A program made the position numbers and the translations under genes. The notes beneath the pieces were generated by a model. That model was not told the origin of the DNA and did not search any database. It worked only from the letters and a program-made list of their open reading frames with translations. From contig NZ_JABXKP010000021.1 of NCBI RefSeq assembly GCF_017114985.1, forward strand, positions 1 through 64,000: DNA of 64,000 nt. The letters run 5' to 3'. Positions within the stretch are counted from its first letter, which is position 1. Every line of letters begins with the position of its first letter. The stretch comes from Nostoc sp. JL33. Its GTDB lineage: Bacteria; Cyanobacteriota; Cyanobacteriia; Cyanobacteriales; Nostocaceae. Positions 45,386-54,961 of the stretch are shown piece after piece.

Positions 45386-46014
45386 AAAATTTCTTCCTCG
45401 TTAAGTATGCCCCAGAAATTCTTCAGCATACTCTAGAACACCTATTTTTGGTAGGTATTGCTATTGTAATTGCCATACTTATAGGCATTCCATTAGGTAT
45501 TTTGATTACACGTAAAACCTATCTCCGCCAACCAATTCTCGGCATAGCGAATATTCTGCAAACTATTCCTAGTTTGGCGCTGTTTGGCTTACTCATTCCC
45601 GTTCCCATAATTGGCGGAATTGGCGCAGTACCAGCAATTGTTGCCCTGATAGTATATTCTCTGCTGCCGATAATTCGTAACACCTACACAGGTATTACTG
45701 GCGTAGATCCAGCTATTCGAGAAGCTGGGAGAGGAATGGGGATGACAGATAGACAATTATTATTGCAAGTTGAGATTCCCTTAGCAATGGGAGTAATTTT
45801 AGCAGGAGTACGAGTAGCAACGGTAATTGCGATTGGTATTGCGACTATTGCAGCAGCAATTGGTGCTGGTGGTTTGGGAGTGTTTATTTTTCGCGGGATA
45901 TCAGTTGTGAACGATCAGTTAATTTTAGCTGGTGCAGTTCCGGCGGCGGGAATTGCATTGCTGGCTGACTTTGCAATTGGCTGGTTGGAGAATAAATTAA
46001 AAATTAAAAGTTAA
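45382..46014 (+). CDS. opuCB: Osmoprotectant ABC transporter permease (OpuCB-like)
   Basis: 210 residues from ATG 45382, which overlaps the ATPase stop. Five or so transmembrane segments, with the EAA loop EAGRGMGMTDRQLLLQVEIPLAMGVILAG near 118-145, the contact for the ATPase. Also typical is IPSLALFGLLIPVPIIGGIG. Part of a three-gene importer with overlapping ends (TAATG to the next gene). A second permease, found in some OpuC operons, is absent. Confidence 0.88.
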   Translation: MKNFFLVKYAPEILQHTLEHLFLVGIAIVIAILIGIPLGILITRKTYLRQPILGIANILQTIPSLALFGLLIPVPIIGGIGAVPAIVALIVYSLLPIIRNTYTGITGVDPAIREAGRGMGMTDRQLLLQVEIPLAMGVILAGVRVATVIAIGIATIAAAIGAGGLGVFIFRGISVVNDQLILAGAVPAAGIALLADFAIGWLENKLKIKS

Positions 46015-46937
46015 TGAAAAGATTTTTAACACTTTGCTTTTTAGCTTTTGCCTTGTTATTGTTAACCACTAGCTGTACGCCGAATTTAAATAGTAGCAGC
46101 AATGGTAATATTATCGTTGCTTCCAAAGATTTTACTGAACAAGATATTTTAGGTGAACTGTTAGCACAGCAAATCGAGGCGACAACTAATTTAAAAGTAG
46201 ATCGTCGCCCCCGTTTGGGTGGTTCTTTTGTTTGTCATAGTGCTATTACTGCTGGCAAAATTGACGCATATATTGAGTATACAGGCACAGCTTTTACTGG
46301 AATTTTAAAGCAAAAAGCAGTTAATGATCCTAAAGAAGTTTATCAGAAGTTAAAACAAGCATATTCCCAACAGTTCAATCTGGAAGTAATGCCAAGCTTA
46401 GGTTTTGAAAACACTTTTGCGATGATTGTTCGGGGTGAAGATGCCAGACGCTACAACATTCAAACTCTCTCCGAAGCTACTCAATATACACCACAATGGC
46501 GCGGTGGTTTCGGCTACGAATTTTTAGAACGAGAAGATGGTTTTCCCGGATTAGCTAAAGCTTACAATTTACGTTTTGCCAAATCTCCCCAAATCATGGA
46601 CTTGGGTTTAATATATCGTGCTTTGGTTCAAAAACAGGTAGATATGGTGGCGGGTAATTCAACTGATGGGCAGATTTCTCGGTTGGGTTTAGTTGTACTA
46701 AAGGATGATAAACAGTATTTTCCGCCTTATGAAACTGTGCCAATTGTTCGACAAGAAATATTAAAAAAATATCCCGAATTAAGAACAGCGATCGCACAAC
46801 TTGCTGGAAAGATTTCGGCAGAGGAAATGCGACAGTTAAATTATTTAGTTGAGGGAGAATTACGTGATATTAAAGATGTTGTCCAGGAGTTTCGCAAATC
46901 GAAAGGATTAGGAGTGAAAAAGAATGTAGAGACGTAG
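46014..46937 (+). CDS. opuCC: Osmoprotectant-binding lipoprotein (OpuCC-like)
   Basis: 307 residues. A lipoprotein signal with lipobox LTTSC (Cys near 21) is followed by an OpuAC-type binding domain: VASKDFTEQDILGELLAQQIEA, GGSFVCHSAITAGKIDAYIEYTGTAF and the C-terminal lobe ending EEMRQLNYLVEGELRDIKDVVQEF. Choline/betaine-type ligands are inferred from the family. The last codons GVKKNVET and the stop come from the left end of a dispersed hairpin element (46909-46991), so the native C-terminus has been replaced by a few residues. Confidence 0.88.
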   Translation: MKRFLTLCFLAFALLLLTTSCTPNLNSSSNGNIIVASKDFTEQDILGELLAQQIEATTNLKVDRRPRLGGSFVCHSAITAGKIDAYIEYTGTAFTGILKQKAVNDPKEVYQKLKQAYSQQFNLEVMPSLGFENTFAMIVRGEDARRYNIQTLSEATQYTPQWRGGFGYEFLEREDGFPGLAKAYNLRFAKSPQIMDLGLIYRALVQKQVDMVAGNSTDGQISRLGLVVLKDDKQYFPPYETVPIVRQEILKKYPELRTAIAQLAGKISAEEMRQLNYLVEGELRDIKDVVQEFRKSKGLGVKKNVET

Positions 46938-46991
46938 CACTGCTACGTCTCTACAAGGATTCTGGGTAACGCATATTTAATTTCACTCCTA
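46909..46991. repeat. Hairpin-cored repeat element, copy 1
   Basis: Ends TAGGAGTGAAA / TTTCACTCCTA, core GTAGAGACGTAGCACTGC and its complement TACGTCTCTAC, then GTAACGCATATTTAA. Two further copies at 53760-53854 and 55533-55625 share the core while the end arms differ but still pair. Confidence 0.85.
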
Positions 46992-47046
46992 TGTATATTG
47001 CATACAAAGGAGCGATCGCCTAACCAGTTTACCGATTACCGCCTGT

Positions 47047-47676
47047 CTAGTGTTGTCCATGCAAAAAGTTCTTTAACCATCTAATGACTTCACTTGTTGT
47101 TTGCTCATTGGACATTTGAAGACATTGCTGCACAATTTCTCTGACGTTAGGAAAGTAGCTGCTTTCTGTAATCACATAACTTTCTAAGAGCAATCTATAA
47201 ATTAATAGCCGATTACCCTTTAATATCCAAACTTCTGGTACTCGATAAGGCAAGAAATGATTAATATCGGTGTAGCTTGTCACATCTATTTCAATTGCTA
47301 AATCTGGTGGTGGATCTGACTCCCAATTAATTCTTTTTTTGCCTACTACTGCTCTGGAATTTTCAATCTAAAAGCAAAAGTCTGGCTCAATACCACTAAT
47401 TTCTGGCAAGCTCATGGTAATGGGCGTAAATGACTCGTATATGCGGTTTAAATGATCCAGCAAAACCCTAGCAATATCTGCCAGCAAACTCGCATCTCTT
47501 CCATGCTCTGTTAGCGGTGCCATCAGTAAAATTTCTCCCCTTCGATATTTAATGCGAGGCGAAGAGCGATCGCCTAGTTGCTGACTCAATACTTGATAGT
47601 CTTTCCAGTTTCCTAAAAGCTTCAACACCGCGCCAGGTGGTAATTCGATTCTTTCTGGTGTAATTACGGTATCCAT
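47047..47676 (-). pseudogene. Uma2 family gene with one nonsense codon
   Basis: Two collinear pieces in the same frame are separated only by a TAG at 47368-47370: MDTVITPERIEL...ISGIEPDFCF, stop, IENSRAVVGKKRINWESDPPPDLAIEIDVTSYTD...FLHGQH. The position normally holds Tyr (FCFY). The PD-(D/E)XK-like site DPPPDLAIEID lies after the stop. Readthrough, a recent null mutation or a sequencing error are all possible. Total length 209 codons, normal for Uma2. Confidence 0.82.
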
Positions 47677-48018
47677 AATTAACTCACATTATTTACATGG
47701 AAGATGGGCGATTACAGGATTCATGAATTCAATGAATAGCTTTATATTAAACTCTCACGAATGACTATACCCTGAGAATGCGATCGCCTTGGTTTATTAA
47801 ATTCACTGTATTAAGCAATGAAATGGGAGGTGCTATTTTTAACACCCCTCATGATCAAAATTTTTTCTTTAGGACTTACACACTCAGATCGCCCAACCCC
47901 CTTAAAAAGGGGGCTTTAGAAGTTCCCTCTAATTGATCGGGGGCTAGGGGGATCTAGGCTTCAGTGCGTAAGTCCTATTCTTGTCCTCTGCGGCTAAGTG
48001 ATGAAACTCTAATAACGA
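47677..48018. other. Spacer after the RTX gene
   Basis: Contains the MITE-like element at 47871-47976; nothing else recognised. Confidence 0.5.
47871..47976. repeat. AGGACTTACRCACT-ended MITE-like element
   Basis: AGGACTTACACACT and AGTGCGTAAGTCCT form imperfect terminal repeats 106 bases apart. Inside is the hairpin AACCCCCTTAAAAAGGGGGCTT and GATCGGGGGCTAGGGGGATC. Shares its interior with 60233-60320. Confidence 0.7.
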
Positions 48019-50883
48019 TTAAACAACCACAAAATTGTTGTTCGTTAGTGACAACCCAGCAGATAATCCTGCAAGTTGTACCTGAGTAGCGCCTGCACTA
48101 CCATCCGGGTCAAAGAACAATGCACCTGTAGTGGAGTTATAAATAAATCGCTGGCTGCTAGTGGTTGCAGATTCTCCAAGTGTAAACTGACTTGCCTTAA
48201 GTACACCTGCTGATAAGCCGGAACCAAAACCATCAGCCGACACCTGAATTAGTTCATTAGTGGCATCGAAGTCACGTATCAGATTAAGACCTTCTTCAAT
48301 GTAGGAGGTATCGAAAACAAAGGTATCAGTACCACCTTCTCCATAGAGACTATGATTACCATAGTTACCTTTGAGGGTATCATCACCATTACCACCTTTA
48401 AGGGTCTTATTACCTGAGGCACCATAGACTATCAGGGAATCATTACCATCGCCGCCATCTAATAGATTATTGCCTGAGCCACTAGAGGCTATCAGAAAAT
48501 CATTACCATCGCCCCCATCTAATAGATTATCGCCTGTTGAATCGGAAACATTTAATGTATCGTTACCAACACCACCGTTGAGGGTATTATCGCCAGATAT
48601 TATGCTACCCCCAACGTAATTACCGAATTCGTCGTAAATGTAACTCGAAGCCTGTAAAGAATCATTGCCATTGCCTCCATTGAGGAGGTGATCCCCTGTC
48701 GAAAAACTAATATCCAAGAAATCTTCACCAGCGCCGCCATCTATTGTATCGTTACCATTGCCTGAACGGAGCGTATCATTACCATTGCTTCCCACAAGAT
48801 AATCATCGTAGTCTGTACCTGTGATATTTAATTGTTCGATATTCTTGTAGCTAAACACTGTTGTGTCCGCCGTCGAAGAAATTACTCCAATGTTGGTAGT
48901 AGGATTGAAAGTCGAAGTAATTCCCGTGGTAGCACTGCTATAACTGAAAGACAAGGTGTCGTTACCTGTTCCTCCGTCTACTGTTTGAGTCACTAAGGTA
49001 GATAGGGAGTGGAAATTTAAGGAATCATCGCCATCGCCACCATTGAGAGTATCATTGCCATCGCCACCATTAAGAGTATCATTGCCATCGCCACCATTGA
49101 GAGTATCATTGCCATCGCCACCATTGAGAGTATCATTGCCACTTAAGCCTTCAATAATGTCATCACCCCCTTGACCATTGATGACATCATTTGAATTATC
49201 AAATCCACTAACATTGTTGTCGAGGTCGTTTAGGAAGGTGACTGTGTTTTTTTTAAAGACAGTGCTTTGGGTGGAGTCAGCATTGAAGACATCAAAGCTG
49301 TCAGTGATAGTAGTTTGCCCATAAAACAGAATATTGCCCAAATCTACGGTGGCTCCAGTAGATTTGGTGAGGTTATCCAAGTTTTCCAGGGCAAAGTTTT
49401 CCAGGATGAATCTGGTATTACCATACCCTTGAAAGCTGATTTCCAAACTTGTGCCATTCTGGGTGAGAAGCAAATTGTCGGCAGTGAAGCTACTATTGTC
49501 CTGGAATATTAGAGTATCCACTTCGGCTATGACTGCTGCTGTGGGGTTTTTTCCTTTACCTACTCCAGTAAAATCGGCGATCGTATAAGTGCCAGTATTA
49601 ATCGTTTCGTTACTTAAGCCTTTATAAACAAATTTATCCTTACCACCGCCGCCTGTGAGGCTATCTTTACCACCGCCGCCTGTAAGGCTATCATCGCCAT
49701 TACCACCGTTGAGGGTGTTATTACCAGTGGCACCAGATGCTGTTAGACTATCATTGCCATCGCCCCCAGAGAGGAGGTTATTGCCAGATGAGCGAGAGTT
49801 GAAGTAGGAGTCAGGATATAGGTAACTAAAGCCAGAGATGTCTAGAAAATCATTGCCATCGCCTCCAAAAAGCAGGTTATTGCCTGATGAACCACTAGTA
49901 CTCAAGATATCATTACCAGCACCCCCGTTGAGGGTGTTATCGCCATTTGAGACAGACCTATATAATGTGTACTCGGCACTACTTACATTCCCAGAGATAG
50001 AGAGAGAATCATCGCCATCACCCCCATCTAAGAGGTTATCGCCGAATGAACCGCTAGCATTTAAAGTATCAGCACCAGCACCACCGTTGAGGGTATTATT
50101 GCCTAAAGAGCGATCGTCGCCTTGTCCGTTGTAGGTGTTGTAGTAGTAACTGCCAGAGGCTGTCAGAGAATCATTGCCATCGCCACCATTAAGCAGATTA
50201 TTGCTTGAGGGGGAGTCAGCATCCAAAGAGTCGTCACCAACACCACCGTTGAGGGTATTATTGCCCGCACCACCCCTCAAAAGGTCATTGCCACTTAAGC
50301 CTTCAATAATGTCATTACCCCCTTGACCATTGATCACATCATTTGAATTGTCAAATCCACTAACATTGTTGTCGAGGTCGTTTAGGAAGGTGACTGTGTT
50401 TTTTCTAAACACAGTGCTTTGGGTGGAGTTAGCATTGAAGACATCAAAGCTGTCGGTGATGGTAGTTTGCCCATCAAAAAGTATATTGCCAGAGTTTACA
50501 GTGGCTCCAGTGGATTTGGTGAGGTTATCCAGGTTTTCCAGGGCAAAGTTTTCCAAGATGATTTTGTGAAAAATAAACCCTTGAAAGCTGATTTCCAAAC
50601 TTGTGCCATTCTGGGTGAGGATCAAGTTCTGGGCAGTCAAGCCACTATTATAGTTCTGGAAATTTAGGGTATCCACTTCAGCAATGACTGCTGCCGTGGG
50701 GTTTGTTCCTTTGCCTACTCCACCGAAATCAGTGATTACACTGTTCAAGTAACCTATGTCCTCGCTGTAAACAAATATATCCTTGCCACCGCCACCAGTT
50801 ACGGTGGTTACGCCGTCGTAGAAATCCTGATTGGAAAAGCCCTGTAGGGTATCGTTACCGTTGGTTCCAATGGTAATTGCCAT
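48019..50883 (-). CDS. RTX-repeat calcium-binding secreted protein
   Basis: 954 residues of mostly Gly-Asp nonapeptides (GGDGNDTLNG type), which bind Ca2+ in parallel beta-rolls after type I secretion. The N-terminus MAITIGTNGNDTLQGF has no Sec signal, as expected for C-terminal type I signals. The last ~100 residues (DTFVFDTSYIEEGLNLIRDFD...LFFDPDGSAGATQVQLAGL) form the usual terminal domain seen in cyanobacterial RTX proteins. Two large segments (about residues 33-210 and 417-594) are near-identical copies. No enzymatic domain is visible, so a surface or adhesive role is the likeliest. A transporter is not adjacent. Confidence 0.88.
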   Translation of the reverse strand: MAITIGTNGNDTLQGFSNQDFYDGVTTVTGGGGKDIFVYSEDIGYLNSVITDFGGVGKGTNPTAAVIAEVDTLNFQNYNSGLTAQNLILTQNGTSLEISFQGFIFHKIILENFALENLDNLTKSTGATVNSGNILFDGQTTITDSFDVFNANSTQSTVFRKNTVTFLNDLDNNVSGFDNSNDVINGQGGNDIIEGLSGNDLLRGGAGNNTLNGGVGDDSLDADSPSSNNLLNGGDGNDSLTASGSYYYNTYNGQGDDRSLGNNTLNGGAGADTLNASGSFGDNLLDGGDGDDSLSISGNVSSAEYTLYRSVSNGDNTLNGGAGNDILSTSGSSGNNLLFGGDGNDFLDISGFSYLYPDSYFNSRSSGNNLLSGGDGNDSLTASGATGNNTLNGGNGDDSLTGGGGKDSLTGGGGKDKFVYKGLSNETINTGTYTIADFTGVGKGKNPTAAVIAEVDTLIFQDNSSFTADNLLLTQNGTSLEISFQGYGNTRFILENFALENLDNLTKSTGATVDLGNILFYGQTTITDSFDVFNADSTQSTVFKKNTVTFLNDLDNNVSGFDNSNDVINGQGGDDIIEGLSGNDTLNGGDGNDTLNGGDGNDTLNGGDGNDTLNGGDGDDSLNFHSLSTLVTQTVDGGTGNDTLSFSYSSATTGITSTFNPTTNIGVISSTADTTVFSYKNIEQLNITGTDYDDYLVGSNGNDTLRSGNGNDTIDGGAGEDFLDISFSTGDHLLNGGNGNDSLQASSYIYDEFGNYVGGSIISGDNTLNGGVGNDTLNVSDSTGDNLLDGGDGNDFLIASSGSGNNLLDGGDGNDSLIVYGASGNKTLKGGNGDDTLKGNYGNHSLYGEGGTDTFVFDTSYIEEGLNLIRDFDATNELIQVSADGFGSGLSAGVLKASQFTLGESATTSSQRFIYNSTTGALFFDPDGSAGATQVQLAGLSAGLSLTNNNFVVV
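49027..49140. repeat. 27-bp repeat inside the RTX gene
   Basis: Four almost identical 27-base units containing ATTGCCATCGCCACCATTGA encode (N)GGDGNDTL nonapeptides, more uniform than the rest of the array, implying recent expansion. Confidence 0.85.
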
Positions 50884-51253
50884 AAATTTTTCCTACCTGA
50901 ATCGATTTTTGGAGTAACTTTAGTTGTCAATAATTTAGTTAGTGCTGTTTTATAAAATAAATTTATAAAGTAAATGTTAAATTATAACGTGCGTTATCGC
51001 TGACAGTACGGCACCTGGGAATATGGTGCGTTACGGCTAAATTAGACTTTCTCAAACCCTCAAATTCCTACACAGCCGTAACACCCCTACTTAAATATTT
51101 ACTTTATAAATAGGCTCTAACCGTTCAAGGGGTAGTAGGAGAGCGATGCCGTTCGCGGAGCGTCTCGTAGAGAAGGCGGCAAGCTAGGCAAACAATGGGA
51201 ATCAAAATCTGATAAATTAAGTACACTAAAATGCTAAATATGTATAAGATTTT
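50884..51253. other. Divergent spacer between RTX and ggt genes
   Basis: AT-rich; one dispersed repeat (GCGGAGCGTCTCGTAGAG near 51155). No gene or clear promoter assigned. Confidence 0.4.
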
Positions 51254-53104
51254 ATGAGGAATGGTATAAAAATGCCTGCTGTTACTAAAGCCAAGCGAGT
51301 TGCGGTGCCTGCGGCGCACGTAGCGATCGCAGTTTTTTCTTTCACCCTCCTTGTTTATAGCCAAGTCGCCTCGGCTGCTTTAACTTTACCCCTACGCAGC
51401 AAAAAGGGAATGGTAGTTTCAGCCCATCCCCTAGCGAGTGAAGCGGGAATTTCGATGTTACGCAAAGGTGGTAATGCAGTTGATGCAGCCGTAGCTACAA
51501 CTTTTGCAATCTCTGTACTTGAGCCTTTTTCAGCCGGAATCGGTGGCGGCGGATTTTTGCTGATGCACTCTGAGAAAACTGGCGAAATTAAAGCGCTAGA
51601 TTTCCGCGAACGCGCACCCTTGAAAGCTACAAGAAATATGTATTTAGACGCAAAAGGAAAGGTGCGCCCGAATGCAAGTATTAATGGTTATTTGGCAGTA
51701 GGGACACCAGGAACGGTAGCGGGACTATATGAAGTGCATCGTCGCTATGGTAAGCTTTCTTGGCAAGAAGTGATGAAACCTGCGATCGCACTCGCTGCAT
51801 ATGGCTTTGTTATTGGCGATGCACCAACTTGGCGTTCTCTGCAAACAAACCAATTTTCCAAGCAAGCAATTCTCAACAATCCAGCAGCGCGAGAAATTTT
51901 CACTCGCAATGGGGAATTTTATAAACCAGGGGAGAAACTGGTACAGCGTGATTTGGCACGCACATTAACAGAAATTGCCCAAAATCCCCAAAGTTTTTAC
52001 ACCGGAAGTATTGCGCGTGCGATCGCTTCTGATATGGTAAAAAATAGTGGTTTAATTACTCTCGAAGACCTCAAAGCCTACAAACCAATCTGGCGTACTC
52101 CCGTTTGTGGAAACTTTCGCAAAGCTAAAATTTGCTCAATGCCACCACCATCATCGGGAGGCGTTCATCTATTGCAGATTTTAAATATTATCGGTGGCAC
52201 TGATTTAAAATCTTTGGGATGGCATCATCCCGACGCGATACATTTAATGGTTGAAGCAATGAAGATTGCTTACGCCGATCGCTCCCAATATTTAGGCGAT
52301 CCAGATTTTGTGAAAGTCCCTGTACAAGAACTGATCAGTCCAGCTTACGCCAAAAAACGTCGTCAAGAAATTAATATGCAAGTGGCTAGACCCTCGACCG
52401 AGGTCAAGCCAGTAGACAAAGAAACCCTACAACGTTTTAGTCAAGCTAATATTCAGAAATCGGCAGAAAATATCATCCCATCATCCCTTCAGTCTCTACA
52501 AACGAACACAAGCCGCCATGAATCTCCCCAAACCACTCATCTGACTGTTGTGGATGAAGAACGCAACGCCGTAAGTCTGACTTTCACGATTAATCTCATT
52601 TTTGGTGCTGCTGTGGTGACACCGGGAACTGGAATTGTCCTCAACAATGAGATGGATGATTTTGCTTCTGCGCCAGGAGTGCCTAATGCCTTTGGTTTGG
52701 TTGGTAATGATGCCAACAGCATTGCACCCCGCAAAACTCCCCTATCCAGCATGACTCCCACAATTGTCACTGAAAATGGTCATTTCCGCATGGCAGCAGG
52801 TGCGCCTGGTGGTAGCACGATCATCACCCAAGTTTTACAAGTGATCCTGAATGTGCTGGAATATAACATGGATGTTGGTGCGGCTGTTTCTGTTCCACGC
52901 ATACATCATCAATGGCTTCCCGATGAGTTGCGCGTCGAATCTTGGGGCTTGGATGCTCTGACTATGCAAGACTTACGCCGTCGGGGACACAAAATAAAGG
53001 AAACTACTCCTTGGGGTAATGGTAATGCGATCGCTGTAACACCTGATGGAACTCTAGAAGGTGCGGCTGATCCTCGCGGTGAAGGTTCACCCAGAGGTTT
53101 GTAA
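51254..53104 (+). CDS. ggt: Gamma-glutamyltransferase
   Basis: 616 residues; an N-terminal nucleophile enzyme that cleaves glutathione and transfers the gamma-glutamyl group, probably periplasmic. A signal segment (AAHVAIAVFSFTLLVYSQVASA) lies near 22-44. The large-subunit start KKGMVVSAHPLASEAG and the active loop FREXAP (DFRERAP) are present. Autocleavage occurs before Thr in SPQTTHLTVVD near 429, and the small subunit carries GTGIVLNNEMDDF and GAPGGSTIITQ. Length and motifs are complete. ATG 51272 is an alternative start. Bordered by repeat DNA on both sides. Confidence 0.92.
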   Translation: MRNGIKMPAVTKAKRVAVPAAHVAIAVFSFTLLVYSQVASAALTLPLRSKKGMVVSAHPLASEAGISMLRKGGNAVDAAVATTFAISVLEPFSAGIGGGGFLLMHSEKTGEIKALDFRERAPLKATRNMYLDAKGKVRPNASINGYLAVGTPGTVAGLYEVHRRYGKLSWQEVMKPAIALAAYGFVIGDAPTWRSLQTNQFSKQAILNNPAAREIFTRNGEFYKPGEKLVQRDLARTLTEIAQNPQSFYTGSIARAIASDMVKNSGLITLEDLKAYKPIWRTPVCGNFRKAKICSMPPPSSGGVHLLQILNIIGGTDLKSLGWHHPDAIHLMVEAMKIAYADRSQYLGDPDFVKVPVQELISPAYAKKRRQEINMQVARPSTEVKPVDKETLQRFSQANIQKSAENIIPSSLQSLQTNTSRHESPQTTHLTVVDEERNAVSLTFTINLIFGAAVVTPGTGIVLNNEMDDFASAPGVPNAFGLVGNDANSIAPRKTPLSSMTPTIVTENGHFRMAAGAPGGSTIITQVLQVILNVLEYNMDVGAAVSVPRIHHQWLPDELRVESWGLDALTMQDLRRRGHKIKETTPWGNGNAIAVTPDGTLEGAADPRGEGSPRGL

Positions 53105-53132
53105 GGGAGAGTGGGGACAAGGAGGAAAAAAT

Positions 53133-53163
53133 GACTCCTAACTCCTAACTCCTAACTCCTAAC
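53133..53163. repeat. Heptamer STRR
   Basis: Four to five ACTCCTA heptamers immediately after the ggt gene and touching the stop of the next gene. Confidence 0.8.
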
Positions 53164-53429
53164 TATTGATTTTGGACTGTTGACTCTGCGTAGCTGCTGC
53201 TGCTGCCAAACTCGTTTGCCCGTTTGCTAGGTACTAGAGTCCAACCTGCTTTGAGAAGTTTTTGATAAGTTGCCCAACCTTTAGAACCACCTTGTATTTT
53301 ATAATCTGGGACTGCAAAATGTCCAAAAGCTGTGTAGGGACGCCAAGGTTGATTGGGTTCTGTCTGCAAATACAAAATTTTCTCTCCGTCGCCACCAGAC
53401 TTAGATAACCAGCACATTTGTCGATGCAT
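53163..53429 (-). CDS. Small conserved protein, function unknown
   Basis: 88 residues from ATG 53429 (MHRQMCWLSKSGGDGEKILYL); an earlier ATG at 53459 would add ten. It has an aromatic, basic fold-like sequence (PNQPWRPYTAFGHFAVPDYKIQGGSKGWATYQKLLKAGW split over about 25-65) and a Ser-rich tail whose end runs into the heptamer repeat (ESTVQNQ). I do not recognise the family. Confidence 0.55.
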   Translation of the reverse strand: MHRQMCWLSKSGGDGEKILYLQTEPNQPWRPYTAFGHFAVPDYKIQGGSKGWATYQKLLKAGWTLVPSKRANEFGSSSSYAESTVQNQ

Positions 53430-53917
53430 TGCAAACTCCTTTGTTTTATTTAAATGCATAATAGCAGACTTTTGTCAAGCCCTTTATCACCCTTGGGGGT
53501 AATTTTTTGCCTAATACTTTAGACAAAGTGTAATTAAGTTCTATCCACTACGAAATACCTGCTTAACAAGTCATAGCCTGAGAAAGCTGCTAGTAGGAAA
53601 GATAAACAGCTTTCCCTGAGTTTCCTTTTAAGGGAGATTTTTCTAATGTTATCCGCGTTATTTGTGACTGGGTGTAACAATAACTACTATTTTGACTGAA
53701 GTTTGCAATCAGACTATTTGTTTTCCTGCTTACACACATAAGCGCAGATTACAGCTAAATAGACATAGGCGTGAAAAAGAATGTAGAGACGTAGCACTGC
53801 TACGTCTCTACAAGGGTTCTGAGTAACGCATATTTAATTTCACGCCTATGTCTAATCGCTAGATTTAGATACCCGACTTATTGAATAAGTCGGGTATCTG
53901 GGCAGCAACTTGAGTTA
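53430..53917. other. Spacer with two repeat elements
   Basis: Contains copy 2 of the hairpin-cored element (53760-53854) and the hairpin ACCCGACTTATTGAATAAGTCGGGT (about 53873-53896). No gene seen. Confidence 0.5.
53760..53854. repeat. Hairpin-cored repeat element, copy 2
   Basis: Perfect 17-base end arms (TAGACATAGGCGTGAAA and complement) enclose the same GTAGAGACGTAGCACTGC hairpin and GTAACGCATATTTAA block as copy 1. This is the best-preserved copy. Confidence 0.88.
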
Positions 53918-54511
53918 TTAGAAGGATGGAGCATACAACTTATCGCCGACAATCTGGCGAATTTTCTCTACTAGTTGAGTGTATGCAAAGTTAGATAAAA
54001 CTGGTTTTGCTGCTTGCAACTGAATTTGTTGATCTAAATCAATCCATGATTTACAGCCACCGTATTTGGTGTAATAGGGAATTTCTTGCTCTTGGGGAAG
54101 TTTATATGTCCGCAACAGGAGAATATAAAGCGGTTGACGTGGTTTCCATTTGAGGCGATCGCTAATAAAATGCTCGTTCCAAATATGGAAGGGAAGTAAA
54201 GTGTTGACAATAGACTCGTCACTCACTGGCAAAATATCTGTAATTTCAGCCCAACTGCCGATGCGAACTGTTTCAGGATGCCAACCTGATGTTACTGGAT
54301 AAACATGATTGGCATATTCAGCTTTCAGCATGAAAGCTTGTTGATGTTCATAAGTAGGATAAAGCAAAATTTGCTTGTGGGCAACTTGGAAATGTCCATT
54401 CCGTTCATGGATACCCCCTTTGCGGAGCAACATAATTGTTTTACCGTCTTCTAAAGCATTTACGGCGACTGCCCATTCTTTGAGAGCATGAAAAGTTGTA
54501 GTCGATTCCAT
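53918..54511 (-). CDS. DUF1802 family protein
   Basis: 197 residues from ATG 54511 (MESTTTFHALKEWAVAVNALEDGKTIMLLRKGGI split at residue 20). The pattern ALKEWAVAV...LRKGGIHE, LYPTYEHQ and a C-terminal LL-R-YKLP segment is the DUF1802 family, common in cyanobacteria and of unknown function. No membrane segment. A second start two codons upstream is possible. Confidence 0.8.
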   Translation of the reverse strand: MESTTTFHALKEWAVAVNALEDGKTIMLLRKGGIHERNGHFQVAHKQILLYPTYEHQQAFMLKAEYANHVYPVTSGWHPETVRIGSWAEITDILPVSDESIVNTLLPFHIWNEHFISDRLKWKPRQPLYILLLRTYKLPQEQEIPYYTKYGGCKSWIDLDQQIQLQAAKPVLSNFAYTQLVEKIRQIVGDKLYAPSF

Positions 54512-54549
54512 CAACATCTATGGTAACTCTGATTTAATTTCAAGCTAAG

Positions 54550-54846
54550 ACTCATAAATTGTTTCAACGCGAAAACTTTGAACGTACTCAATAAGCGCTA
54601 CAACAACTGCATTCTATAGCTCTTCTTCCTAATTGTACCCTTGCTCAGTTAGCTTTGGCGTGGTTAATTGCTCAACCCTAAACAAATGCGTAGACGCGTA
54701 GCGGCTTGTCGTCAGATATTGCCGGGGCGCGTTATCCCGAACAAGCAATAGACAACGCATTAGCCGCCCAATTGGCAGAAATTGACGCTATTGGACGTAG
54801 TGTCACTAACCATCTTGATAACAGTCCAATTATGTGGAATTGGTGA
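54550..54846 (+). pseudogene. Aldo/keto reductase 3' relic
   Basis: Reads THKLFQRENFERTQ, stop, ALQQLHSIALLPNCTLAQLALAW-LIAQP, then a repeat-derived piece (AATGCGTAGACGCGTAGCGG), then in another frame IAGARYPEQAIDNALAAQL and AEIDAIGRSVTNHLDNSPIMWNW with a normal stop. The order and residues match the C-terminal third of aldo/keto reductases. A nonsense codon at 54592 and the repeat insertion break it, and the N-terminal two thirds are gone. Confidence 0.75.
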
Positions 54847-54961
54847 CAATGCTGTTTAGTTAGCCATGTTTAATTCTCGAAGATCCCTTCAACTCTCTTA
54901 AAAAGAGTGTTGGGGATCAACTTTATAGAGCTAGATTGCAAAATCTAACAAAACGTCAACT

